A stretch of 64,000 nucleotides of DNA from Henricia sp. BOLD:AAB3569. Its lineage: Eukaryota; Echinodermata; Asteroidea; Spinulosida; Echinasteridae. The notes under the pieces were generated by a model. That model was not told where the DNA came from. It searched no databases and was given only the letters and a program-made list of their open reading frames with translations. Shown piece after piece: positions 38,501 through 44,700 of this stretch. The stretch is from assembly GCA_037783545.1 (NCBI GenBank), contig JBBELK010000525.1:1922001-1986000 (forward strand), in the 5' to 3' direction. The translations under genes and the position numbers were made by a program. Every line of letters starts with the position of its first letter. Position 1 is the stretch's first letter.

Positions 38501-39898
38501 CAATACAATACAATACTTATGTATGTCCCACAAAGGTACCATTTTACACAGGAAAAAAATTGTGTGGCGTTTGTTACCATTGCTATCAAGACGTTTAGTC
38601 AGGTTTTTCTTGTCAACTCGTGAAGTAAAATATCGGGTCACTGCAGTGCTTATGATACATTGGGACTTTATGCAATCCTTTTATTTCACGTATATTTTAC
38701 ATTTTATTTCACAATCTGCTTTAACAGAAACCTGTTTACTGTAAATATTCTACACCCAATGATTTTACTGCCATACATAATGTACCATGATCAAAGGTAG
38801 GTAAAACCTTGTGAATACAACAGATGGACAAATAAAGAAAAACACCTGCACTCTGATTGAGCACATTCAAGTGTTGCCAACATGTATGCTGTCAAATAAG
38901 GACTCAAGTTGAATTGATTAGTTGTAATTACAGCCACCTCAAAATATTGTCTATGATTTTGGTTCCTATACATACTTTTTATGGAAACAGCTCATAAGAT
39001 TGTCACACAATGCTTAAAGATTATTGTTCGTGCGTTTCGGGTGTGGCACCTTGAAAAATAATAATTTTTTTGAATTGATGTTTTTTTCTAGAAACATAAA
39101 AGTTATTCATAAAGAGTTGTTATCGAACAATTACTGTCAATATTTTGAATTATTGGCGATCCTCCAATAATTCAACTCACGGCAAGGTGCAATTAAAATG
39201 GGTGTATATAAAAACACAGGCTTGCCGTTGTCTAAAATACAAAGTATGATGTTTTTTCATTAAAATAAAGTAAATGCTTTAAAAATTTGTTCGGAGAAAA
39301 CAAATTGAATTTGCTGAGAACTACAGACAATTAACTTTAACACATTATTCTTTCAGAAAAAAAGGGGGAAAAATGAAATCTGGGAAAGCATTCTCAACAG
39401 CAATGCGCGCGCGCCAAATTCGTGCCACAAAATATGCAGCTCCATGCCTTTGCTATGGAGCTGCGTATTTCGTGGCACGAATTTGGCAAGTGCGCATTGC
39501 TGATGAGCCTGTGCCTTTAAATATTGACGGCACTAATGAGGGCGCTTTACATCACATCACAATTTTCAGCAAGCAGTGCATGATCTGGTGATGCATTCAT
39601 TTTGAATTCATACTGACGATTCCGCACATCCGTTACATATTTAACGAGTAGGCCTATAACAAGTAAATTGCTTGATACATTTTTGCATCCAAAGTAGGCC
39701 TATTTCTGAAATCTGTTGAAAAAATCTGTAGCATGAAAATGATTTTAACTCAAAATTCAACTAGGCCTACTGATAATTACTGAAACCATGCATGCTGGTC
39801 AACTACTCAACCGCCATGACATGATGAGTGACCAAGACATGGGCTCTTTTGACTTACAGCTTTTTGGCCGTACTCTTGATGACGTCTTGTGAAGACAT
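20439..39898 (-). CDS. PLAT (LH2) and ankyrin repeat protein, complete 18-exon gene model
   Basis: Spliced CDS on the minus strand; exons 39898-39858, 37355-37265, 35946-35816, 33072-32958, 32497-32447, 32199-31936, 31329-31184, 30793-30316, 29552-29268, 28426-28348, 27480-27337, 27046-26259, 25492-25311, 24763-24518, 24205-24020, 23562-23487, 21377-21300, 20552-20439. Every junction has AG/GT and matching phase; the sum is 3495 nt (1164 residues plus stop). Order: Lys/Arg-rich N-terminus; acidic stretch; TQT/CQT ladder (about 324-439); poly-Pro linker; PLAT domain (about 480-600); Ser/Gly/Asp-rich region with a basic patch (about 610-870); coiled-coil-like Glu/Arg stretch; five ankyrin repeats (about 908-1061); charged tail. 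PLAT domains bind lipid or protein partners and ankyrin repeats bind proteins, so a scaffold role is inferred. No signal peptide or membrane segment is seen. I know no orthologue by name. Confidence 0.8.
20651..21290. mobile_element. Two joined copies of the TTAAAGGCYCTATGTATC repeat
   Basis: Copies start at 20651 and about 20982 and share the order CATTTGCAAGATAA, TTGGTAAACTAGCCT, GATGCATC.GCTTCAGAAAACC. The best-bounded copy is 35181-35550. Others are at 24230-24350 (part), 25500-25800 (reverse), 29960-30260 and 37620-38680 (interrupted). The second copy here lacks its right end. Confidence 0.65.
21300..21377 (-). CDS. PLAT-ankyrin gene exon 17
   Basis: 26 codons, EAQSSDEEEKSGRVSTKPEE and on to HAVL; acceptor TTTCTCCAG, donor GTAAAT. 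Acidic composition in the chosen phase supports it. Confidence 0.65.
21651..22523. mobile_element. DNA element with CACTGCAAAAACT ends
   Basis: CACTGCAAAAACTCTGGTGT at the left matches the inverse of AACACCCAAGTTTTTGCAGTG at the right. Many GGTGTTAA/TTAACACC motifs lie near both ends. CA..TG ends are seen in hAT-like elements, but I could not find an 8 bp target duplication. It carries a foldback at 22282-22453 and no transposase. Confidence 0.65.
22282..22453. repeat. Foldback nested in the CACTGCAAAAACT element
   Basis: CTTTCACAGGGGGTCAAAAG pairs with CTTTTGACCCCCTGTGAAAG, and AACAATAGAGCCA with its inverse. The long minus-strand frame 22295-23029 runs straight through this palindrome and is not a gene. 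Confidence 0.8.
22855..23049. repeat. Degenerate minisatellite, GTTTGGGGGCGAA type
   Basis: Repeats a ~20-30 bp unit around AAGTGGTTTGGGGGCGAAAT and GGCACTTGGGCAAA, with an inverted part at 22855-22900. Similar units recur in both orientations at about 51898-51945 and 52160-52265. Confidence 0.6.
23487..23562 (-). CDS. PLAT-ankyrin gene exon 16
   Basis: Encodes SPSIGSQKRHSLPSSNPESD and ends ELNK before GTATGC. Accepts phase 2 and leaves phase 0, exactly linking exons 15 and 17. Ser-rich with RHSLPSS, a likely phosphorylation context. Confidence 0.65.
24020..24205 (-). CDS. PLAT-ankyrin gene exon 15, ankyrin repeats 4-5
   Basis: SGHLDCTKWLVANNASLDII completes repeat 4, then GRTAYDLAEEYQHSEVATFL makes repeat 5. 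The reading frame runs on to a TGA at 23998, but the AG|GTTCGT donor joins exon 16 in phase; use of that TGA would make a shorter isoform. Confidence 0.8.
24518..24763 (-). CDS. PLAT-ankyrin gene exon 14, ankyrin repeats 2-4
   Basis: Three canonical starts are seen: GWTPVHIASANGKLDVIKHL, GYTAMHLAAMNGHLAVVKLL and EQTPLHMAAM. The donor AG|GTGAGG splits the fourth repeat. Confidence 0.9.
25311..25492 (-). CDS. PLAT-ankyrin gene exon 13, helical linker and first ankyrin repeat
   Basis: Begins with a Glu/Arg/Ala-rich helix-like stretch (KEAESASRAAEEERRRQAE), then IHRSCKTGDLDRVKMLLR, which opens the ankyrin array. Confidence 0.85.
26030..26139. mobile_element. Palindromic MITE (GGCACAGGCTCGTCAGC family), partial copy
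   Basis: Left arm and centre are present (TTAAAGGCACAGCTCGTCAG, AATGCGCGC, AAATTCGTGCCACGAAATA, AGCTCCA..TGGAGCT); the right arm is cut off after ATTTCGTAGCATGAA. Confidence 0.8.
26259..27046 (-). CDS. PLAT-ankyrin gene exon 12, Ser/Gly/Asp-rich
   Basis: 262 codons of low complexity. A basic cluster (RRRKQRRKKKKRGKG) that could act as a nuclear signal is followed by long Ser-Gly-Ser-Asp runs, then a Lys/Asp/Ser mix ending near DMNGNQYMAGFK. Probably disordered and a phosphorylation target (inference). The opposite-strand open frames at 26302-26874 are its shadows. Confidence 0.85.
27337..27480 (-). CDS. PLAT-ankyrin gene exon 11, PLAT end
   Basis: Encodes CGWFLDKVMIREYGDDITYE, then FLCERWLSAQDEDGL. 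G-W-F-L-D-K-V is the hallmark of PLAT domains, and the following F.C.RWL closes the domain. Confidence 0.9.
27578..27720. mobile_element. Palindromic MITE, near-complete copy
   Basis: About 140 bp, almost perfectly self-complementary: TTTAAAGGCACAGGCTCGTC to GACGAGCCTGTGCCTTTAA with an AGCTCCATAGC/GCATGGAGCT centre. The alternating CGCGCGCG in each arm is notable. Confidence 0.9.
27727..28063 (-). mobile_element. tRNA-derived SINE with perfect target duplication
   Basis: Minus strand: tRNA-like head with GTTGTGGGTTCGATTCCCGG (B box, 27969-27982), body GTGCAAGGCACTTTGCCATA, tail GTGTGCGATATAAGATGCCA. Flanked by a 12 bp direct repeat TTTAACTATAGT (27715-27726 and 28064-28075). The left repeat overlaps the MITE end, so the SINE inserted after and right beside the MITE. 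Confidence 0.88.
28348..28426 (-). CDS. PLAT-ankyrin gene exon 10, PLAT middle
   Basis: Encodes IDVFKVESYYIGKMECICIG, then HDMRELG. This is the PLAT consensus (V)D.F.VE...IG....I.IGHDN..LG. Confidence 0.9.
28630..28971. mobile_element. MITE with GGGCTGCGTTCGGG ends
   Basis: Inverted ends GGGCTGCGTTCGGG and CCCGAACGCAGCCC; internal CTCATTGACCCGAGTGTCGTT. Same family as 2626-3051. Lies in intron 9 of the PLAT-ankyrin gene. Confidence 0.8.
29268..29552 (-). CDS. PLAT-ankyrin gene exon 9, poly-Pro linker and first half of PLAT
   Basis: Starts VDPPPPSPPPPPPPPPLPQ, then a short acidic bridge, then YELSIHTGNRLGASTRADVH and VRLYGEQGNTGKIKL. The latter fits the first beta strands of a PLAT/LH2 domain, where V(R/K)LYGE.G.TG is characteristic. 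Donor GTAGGT. Confidence 0.9.
30316..30793 (-). CDS. PLAT-ankyrin gene exon 8, TQT-motif ladder
   Basis: 159 codons. After an acidic start (GDEEEEEEPEDSV) come eleven QT/QV motifs: TTQT, SCQT, DTQT, AVQT, GTQT, STQT, GTQT, YCQT, ETQT, GCQV and GIQV. Most are 8-12 residues apart, with Pro-rich spacers. TQT is the anchor of LC8 (dynein light chain) binding motifs. The acceptor is AATACAG at 30796-30794; the first seven bases restore the frame. A partial tandem copy of this exon's start lies just upstream. Confidence 0.85.
30711..30967. repeat. Tandem duplication covering the start of exon 8
   Basis: 30711-30840 and 30841-30967 are near-identical and each holds the acceptor and the first ~26 codons of exon 8. 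Read from the upstream copy, translation meets TAA within the repeat, so only the inner copy can be used productively. Differences are a CTC triplet number change and a few substitutions, so the event is fairly recent. Confidence 0.85.
31018..31080 (+). mobile_element. tRNA-like SINE fragment
   Basis: GTTCGAATCCCGGTGGAGCC gives a B box and acceptor-like stem. No A box or tail is found in place, so it is only a fragment, and an old tRNA pseudogene would look the same. Confidence 0.35.
31184..31329 (-). CDS. PLAT-ankyrin gene exon 7, acidic
   Basis: Encodes EPRHYEASESDQDADDYDDD, then NILVPVKGSGKHHSPEWL. Donor AA|GTATGT leaves two bases that join exon 8. The strong acidic run gives a charge switch after the basic exon 6. 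Confidence 0.8.
31567..31826. mobile_element. Truncated MITE, GGCTGCGTTCGG family
   Basis: The right end CCCGAACGCAGCC is intact; the left end is missing. The body matches the reverse of 2640-2850. Confidence 0.75.
31936..32199 (-). CDS. PLAT-ankyrin gene exon 6, Arg/Pro-rich
   Basis: 88 codons rich in Arg, Pro and Ser with repeated RP(R/K)S motifs (PKSTYGHRPTRPRSSF, then RPRPRSAAEMRPKSAA). Likely disordered and basic, and low in hydrophobic residues. Confidence 0.85.
32447..32497 (-). CDS. PLAT-ankyrin gene exon 5
   Basis: A 17-codon exon, ETIPLDQRTNGRTHSGK, bounded by TTTTAAG and GTAAGC. Its short length makes it the least certain of the middle exons, but the phase fits. Confidence 0.65.
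32958..33072 (-). CDS. PLAT-ankyrin gene exon 4
   Basis: Encodes RNDFHGGPLLLRSRHGPQ, then LSKGEKERLVNAATKILVAT. Acceptor TATATCAG and donor GTGAGT are strong. No domain is recognised. Confidence 0.8.
33529..33766. mobile_element. Foldback MITE, GGCCCAATTTCATGGAACC type
   Basis: Ends GGCCCAATTTCATGGAACC and GGTTCCATGAAATTGGGC are inverse. The inner arms with AAATTTGTTTAGCACAGAAT also pair. Confidence 0.85.
34146..34635. mobile_element. Foldback element, TATAGACCATTCCC family, copy 1
   Basis: Left TATAGACCATTCCC and right GGTCTATA are inverse. The inner palindrome holds AGCTAATTCTG/CAGAATTAGCT and GAATTTTGAGTGAAAC/GTTTCACTCAAAATTCC. A second copy is at 56777-57315, and fragments are at about 47990-48060 and 57820-57905. 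Confidence 0.8.
35181..35550. mobile_element. TIR element TTAAAGGCCCTATGTATC, best-bounded copy
   Basis: TTAAAGGCCCTATGTATCAT with TTTGCA at the left, and TGCAAATGATACAATGGCCTTTAA-type ends at the right, are imperfect inverted repeats. TTAA at both ends could be the target duplication of a piggyBac-like MITE (inference). Confidence 0.7.
35816..35946 (-). CDS. PLAT-ankyrin gene exon 3
   Basis: Encodes RPTLLYDGLHDRALKHYF, then a basic stretch ending ESKV with a split Arg codon. The YDGLHD..L..YF..A.V..HL pattern resembles the short N-terminal motif of glutamate-rich protein 3 (ERICH3); this is from memory and weak. Confidence 0.8.
37265..37355 (-). CDS. PLAT-ankyrin gene exon 2
   Basis: Acceptor TTCAATTCAG, donor GTCAGT. 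Encodes KYYMEVKRLEDAFDL and on to PTLKP, ending on a whole codon. The stretch is charged and has no domain that I recognise. Confidence 0.75.
37366..37441 (+). repeat. (AATAAT)n-type microsatellite
   Basis: Irregular AAT-rich simple repeat in intron 1 of the PLAT-ankyrin gene, 11 bp from the acceptor of exon 2. Confidence 0.85.
37761..38371. mobile_element. TIR element GATGTCCCCTAACGTGG nested in another repeat
   Basis: GATGTCCCCTAACGTGG and CCAAGTTAGGGGACATC are inverse ends. The flanks (..CACACAGATGCAG and CATAATACTTCAGAAAACC) are two halves of the TTAAAGGCYCTATG repeat, so it inserted into that repeat. Confidence 0.7.
39390..39520. mobile_element. Palindromic MITE, copy in intron 1
   Basis: AGCAATGCGCGCGCGCC, AAATTCGTGCCAC, AGCTCCATGCC/GGAGCTGCG and the inverse, ending GAGCCTGTGCCTTTAA. 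The outermost left end is degraded. Confidence 0.85.
39858..39898 (-). CDS. PLAT-ankyrin gene exon 1 (start codon)
   Basis: Encodes MSSQDVIKSTAKKL, with the last codon split CT|G. ATG is at 39898-39896 with A at -3; the donor is GTAAGT. I chose it because its phase joins exon 2 exactly; a start at the internal ATG of exon 2 is the alternative. Confidence 0.6.
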
Positions 39899-40337
39899 AT
39901 TCTGCTCAATTAAAGTTTACTGTTCAGTCCGAACTTGGCACAAGAACCGATGATGTACGCTGACTGCAGTTCCTACCTCCATGGTTTAATTGCATATCAA
40001 TATGCCCCAGCAGACAGGTGTGTAGACACACATACACGATCAGTTATGCCCGTAGTCAAGGCCTTGTCACATCCAGTAAACAGGTGTGCCCATCCACTAC
40101 ATTGCAAAATAGCTCCTCTGACTAAAACCGCTATTTTATACTCAACAGATATTTGACACGAATCAAACTAACTAATGATCGGGTGTTTTCAAGGCATACA
40201 TCTTTGTATAGAAAACAGTCAGAATAAATGAAGCATACAGTTTCCATGATTTTTTTCCAATCAATTATGCAAATAGTGAATAGATATAAAGCAGTTTTCG
40301 TTTCTACGATCGGAACTACTTTTTTTCTTTCACTTTA
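39899..40337. other. Part of the head-to-head intergenic interval (5' side of PLAT-ankyrin gene)
   Basis: No gene. It likely holds the 5' UTR and promoter of the minus-strand gene, and possibly an untranslated exon. I see no clear TATA or initiator. Confidence 0.35.
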
Positions 40338-41184
40338 GTACCAAGAGAGGGCGGTATACACTTTTAACGGTGCAGATTTGCCATAGAGTTCCAAATCTCG
40401 ACTTGGGCTCAGGCTCAGGCTCCATGTGGCCATACATCTTTAGATTAGATTAGATTAGATTGCTTTATTCAGCCAATGATTAAAAAACAATCACAGGAAT
40501 TTGTAATGTTGGACTCGTACAACAACAATAATAAACATATAATTACATAAAGTATACAAACAATTTTTTAAAATTAAATGAAAAAAAGCTCCCTCTGTTA
40601 AAGACCTACACAGCCGACGATATAAAATCTATTTCTGAAATGGTTGATTTATACAAACATATTTTAGACATTAAAAAACCCCATTGTTAAAAAAACCCGC
40701 ACGGCCGATGATATAAAAACTATTTTTGAAACTGTTGGTTAATACATGTACATACACATTTTATACATTAAAAGTCCCCATTGTTAAAAACCCGCACGGC
40801 CGATGGTATAAAACTATCTCTGAAACGGTTGGTTTTTGCACCTATTGATCTCATCCTTCTTCCTGAAGGCATCATGTGGAAGAACTCATTAGTTGGGTGA
40901 TGCACATCCTTAACAATGTTTTCGACACGTTTTCTCATTCTCTTATCATAGATTTTCGCAAATACTCCTGCACAATAGCGATCCAACAACCTTCCCACTT
41001 TGCAGCTCTGTCTTTTGTCCAAGTTCACTCAAGCAGTATTTGTGAAAGGTCTAAGTTGAAGCCGGAGACGGAGACGGAGACGAAGTCGAGATTTGGAAAA
41101 GGGCCTAAGCCTCAAAGCCGAATCCAGTGTTTCGAAAACGGCAAATGTCCACCACTAAAATTGTATACCGCCCTCTCTTGGTAC
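40338..41184. mobile_element. DNA element with GTACCAAGAGAGGGCGG ends, split by a LINE
   Basis: Left GTACCAAGAGAGGGCGGTAT and right ATACCGCCCTCTCTTGGTAC are inverse, and CCAAATCTCGACTT pairs with AAGTCGAGATTTGG further in. The middle (about 40430-41045) is a LINE 3' end, leaving ~240 bp of element DNA. Confidence 0.75.
40439..41045 (-). mobile_element. 5'-truncated LINE (non-LTR retrotransposon) 3' end
   Basis: Minus-strand frame 41028-40768 reads NEFFHMMPSGRRMRSIGAKT, then NRFRDSFIPSAVRVFN. This is the usual C-terminal tail after the reverse transcriptase in CR1/L2/Jockey-like LINEs (F..LPSGRR.R....KT.RF.NSFIPSAI..LN). It is followed by a UTR and a (TCTAA)n tail at 40461-40439. Truncated at the 5' side; the reverse transcriptase domain itself is gone. 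Confidence 0.8.
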
Positions 41185-41631
41185 CAAATAGGAAGCCCAT
41201 TTCGAAACAATGGATTAAGCTTTAAGTTTAGTCATCATGAGTTTATTATTTCTCAACTGGCAGTTGATCACTTAATTCCATCTAGTGAAATTAATAAACA
41301 ACAATAAACTATAATTTCAATCGGTGTTGAAGTTCGAAGACAGATGTTAATACTCTGCGTTAATGTTATTCCTGAAGTGTACTAAGCCTAAAGCCCGAGA
41401 TGAAACTGGTGTTTCGAAAACGTTTACATGCAGATGATGTATCTTGCGTTGCTCGAGCTCACGTGCACGGTGTGCGATCATTCAGTCCTTTAGTTCTGTT
41501 CGGTTTGCGGAAGTTAATAGACGTCCTTTGCCACTGGACACATGACTTTACATTTTTTGATATTTCTAACCAGGGAAAGTGGCCTATCAATGGATTATAT
41601 TTGAGACCTGTTGTTTGGCTATTAAAGAACA
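41185..41631. other. Probable promoter and 5' UTR region of the tweety gene
   Basis: Contains CACGTGCACGG (E-box CACGTG near 41460) and an ATG at 41400 that opens a frame overlapping the tweety start in another phase. If transcribed, that would be an overlapping upstream ORF. No core promoter element is clear. Confidence 0.3.
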
Positions 41632-41778
41632 ATGGGGCACTTAGTGGAGAACAAATACGCCGAGGAATTCGTGCCTTCGGGACTAACGGAATTCTTCCAT
41701 AGTTGGCCGCACATTACTTATCAAGGACTGCACAAATACAGCTCCATGTTCGATCCCGACGATGTAAAATACGTACAG
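41632..41778 (+). CDS. TTYH: Tweety exon 1 (start codon)
   Basis: 49 codons ending VKYVQ on a whole codon; donor GTAAAA. The N-terminus precedes TM1 and lies outside the cell in this family. Confidence 0.85.
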
Positions 41779-44700
41779 GTAAAAACAACGATTTTGTTTC
41801 ATTTTGTATGCCTAGTTATTTCTTAGTTGCCTTTCTAAGTTTCAGAAAATTGCATTGTTTATGTTAAATTGGGAAATTGGTAATAATTGTTGACAATTTT
41901 AAATTGTGTAAATCAGACATGAGCAAAATGTGGGAGGGTCAATGTTGGTCTGTCGATGAATCATTATTGATTGAGTAGTATTGTTGGATTTTTTGGTATT
42001 GTTGTACATGTAGTCCTGGGTTGATTCAGTAGGCTCTCTGGCATGGCGATATGTTTGAGTGGGTGGAGTTTCTTTCACTGATTTTTTAATTTCATAGTCA
42101 TTTGATGGGACTACCCAAATAATGACAAATAATTAAAATGAAAGGAATAATTACGGTTGAAGTTAATGCCAACGTACATAGCGTATTTGGATAATTTGAC
42201 CAAATAATTCCCTTCATGATCGTGTTTTACTGTACAGTTCACCATTCATCCTTTGCTTAAAGGCACAGGCTCGTCAGCAATGCGCGCGCGCCAAATTCGG
42301 CGCGCACGCATTGCTGATGAGCCTGTGCCTTTAATAAATGTTTTTGTACTTGATTAAATATTTGTTTCCTAACTAAAATTTCAGCAATCTGAAAAAAATG
42401 TGAAGAAAATATAATTTCTAAACAGTATGTGGTGAGAATCATTTATTAAAATGTAAAGTGTACTTTAGAATTTGTCAATTCTATTTGTTACCTCGTAAAA
42501 ATAATACCATCGTTTTGGAATAATTGTTATTTTTAAATAACAATTTTGCTTTTTGTAGTTCACTTTTCGACATACCAGGCATCTTGTTGACTAGACAGAA
42601 TTAACACAACCTCGTCATATAGTGGCTGTTTGTCATTTTGCCTCGAAATTGGAATCACTCACAAAAATTCCCAACTGGTTTGGTCCTCTAGTGGTTTTAG
42701 ATGTCCATGATTTGAAAATAATTAAAAGGAATACTTACAACACTGTTTTTGAAGCAAAAAGTTTCTCCCACGTGAAATCCCGTCCGCAGATTTTTCTGTA
42801 CGTATTCTGAACTGTGAGGGTGCTATACGTCACAGCCGGCAAGCTGGACCAACTTCGATCAAGCAACTATAGCCGACTAGAGTCCCTCGTATTTATAACA
42901 GAAATGATCTATTATTCAAGGGACTCTAGTCGACTATAGTCGCTTGATCGAAGTTGCTCTAGCTTGCTGGCTGTGATGTATAGCGCCCTCACCGTTTATA
43001 ATACGTACAGAAAAATCTGCGGAGAGAAAGCTTCGTCGGAAATTCACGTAGGAGAAAATATTTGCTTCAAAAACAGTGTTGTAAGTATTCCTTTATAATT
43101 ATTTTCAATCACGGACACCTAAAACCAACCAGCTGGGAGTTTTTGTGTGTAATTCTAATTACGAGGCAAAATGAGAAACGGCCACTATATATGACGAGCT
43201 ATATGTACTTGTTGAATAATGTTGAAAGGCAGTTAAGAAAATTGATTCAATTTTTTATTCTTATAATTTTTCTTTTGCACTGACTCAAGTTGTCCCGGGT
43301 ACAAGACCAACATTTGTTAAAATTCCAAACTTTTGTATTTTTTTAAATTGTAAATTTTGAATAAGATTACCAAATGTTGCAAATAATTTCTTTCTTTTGA
43401 CTACAAGAAAGAATTTACTGAAATAAAAATATATCATTTATTTTGCAGACTCTCATTTTCTGGGGAGCAATACCCATTCTATGGCTGACGGCCACATTAC
43501 TCTTCATTATTATGTATGGAATATGCCAATGTTGCAAGAACAGAAGACGACAAGCGCATCCCGTGCCAAATGGACGTCAAAGGCTGACGTGCTTGACGTG
43601 GGGCGTAACCATGATAGCTCTTTTCAGCGCGTAAGTACTGTACAACGGGATTACAGCACTAATGCGCCTACCAATTAGCATCGTCCTTGGTGATTCAATT
43701 AAGTTGGCATTTCGAATGAAATTGTTTTTGCGAAAGAGTTTTTAATTGTAAATTTGTCTGACTTTTGTCAGACTTTATTTCGAAGTATTGCTGAACCTTT
43801 CATACTTGTTAAAGGGACAGGGAATGCTTGTTTAGAATTATCATCAAATGTAATAAATAAAAAATGTGTATTGCCTGATGCATAAACCCTCATAGGAATC
43901 CGGGACAATTGTTTTCAACGTCGGCAACACAGTTAATTTTGTTGATAAACTTTGAAGCCAGTGTGGCTATGCGCTGCGCCATATTTAAAATTTGAAAGGG
44001 AGGGCGACGTCAACCATGGAACAGTTGCATGGATAATGTCAAAATTGCACACTTGTTTCCTGACTCCAACACACTGTAAAGTACATGTAAAATTTGCTGT
44101 GACCTGACTCCCGGGTCCAAGCGTCGAACTGCACAAAAATGGCGACTTGCATGAAGTGTATTTTGACACAAATTAAATGTGATTTTTCAAATCTTTGGAA
44201 AGGGGTACGGTTTGAAAAATAAACTGTTTTTTGCTACGTTTACATGTACAACAAACTTTGCTCTGCTAGCGATATTCTGGAGAATTAAGCAACCTCATGC
44301 ATGTGTTTCCTCTATGCTTTAAGGTACATGCCAAGGGGATTTTCCCAAATGATTTTCTAAATGCCATTTCAGGAAATATTGGTAAGCACTTGCCTGTTGA
44401 GATTTAAATTGCATACTGTCGAACCACGCTTGGGTCGAAATTAGCACTAGTCCGAGACTAGTAGTTTTAACTGGAGGACTATTATATAAGCTGCACTGTG
44501 CTAGTAGTCCGACGAACTAGTTGGCCAATACATATAGCGCTACATCATACTGTCTTTTATTCAAGAAATAAAAATGTTCCCTGTTGATAATAAACTAGTA
44601 ATAAAGTTTGACAGTTCAACATTGTAAAAACAACAATCGGGCAAAAAGACATGGCACTCGAAGTTTAGTTTCTTGATATTTTTAAAGTTTTTGTGTGTGT

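Noticed and set aside
41400-41702. 100-residue frame overlapping the tweety start
   Set aside because: No homology that I know of and a different frame from exon 1. At most an overlapping upstream ORF.
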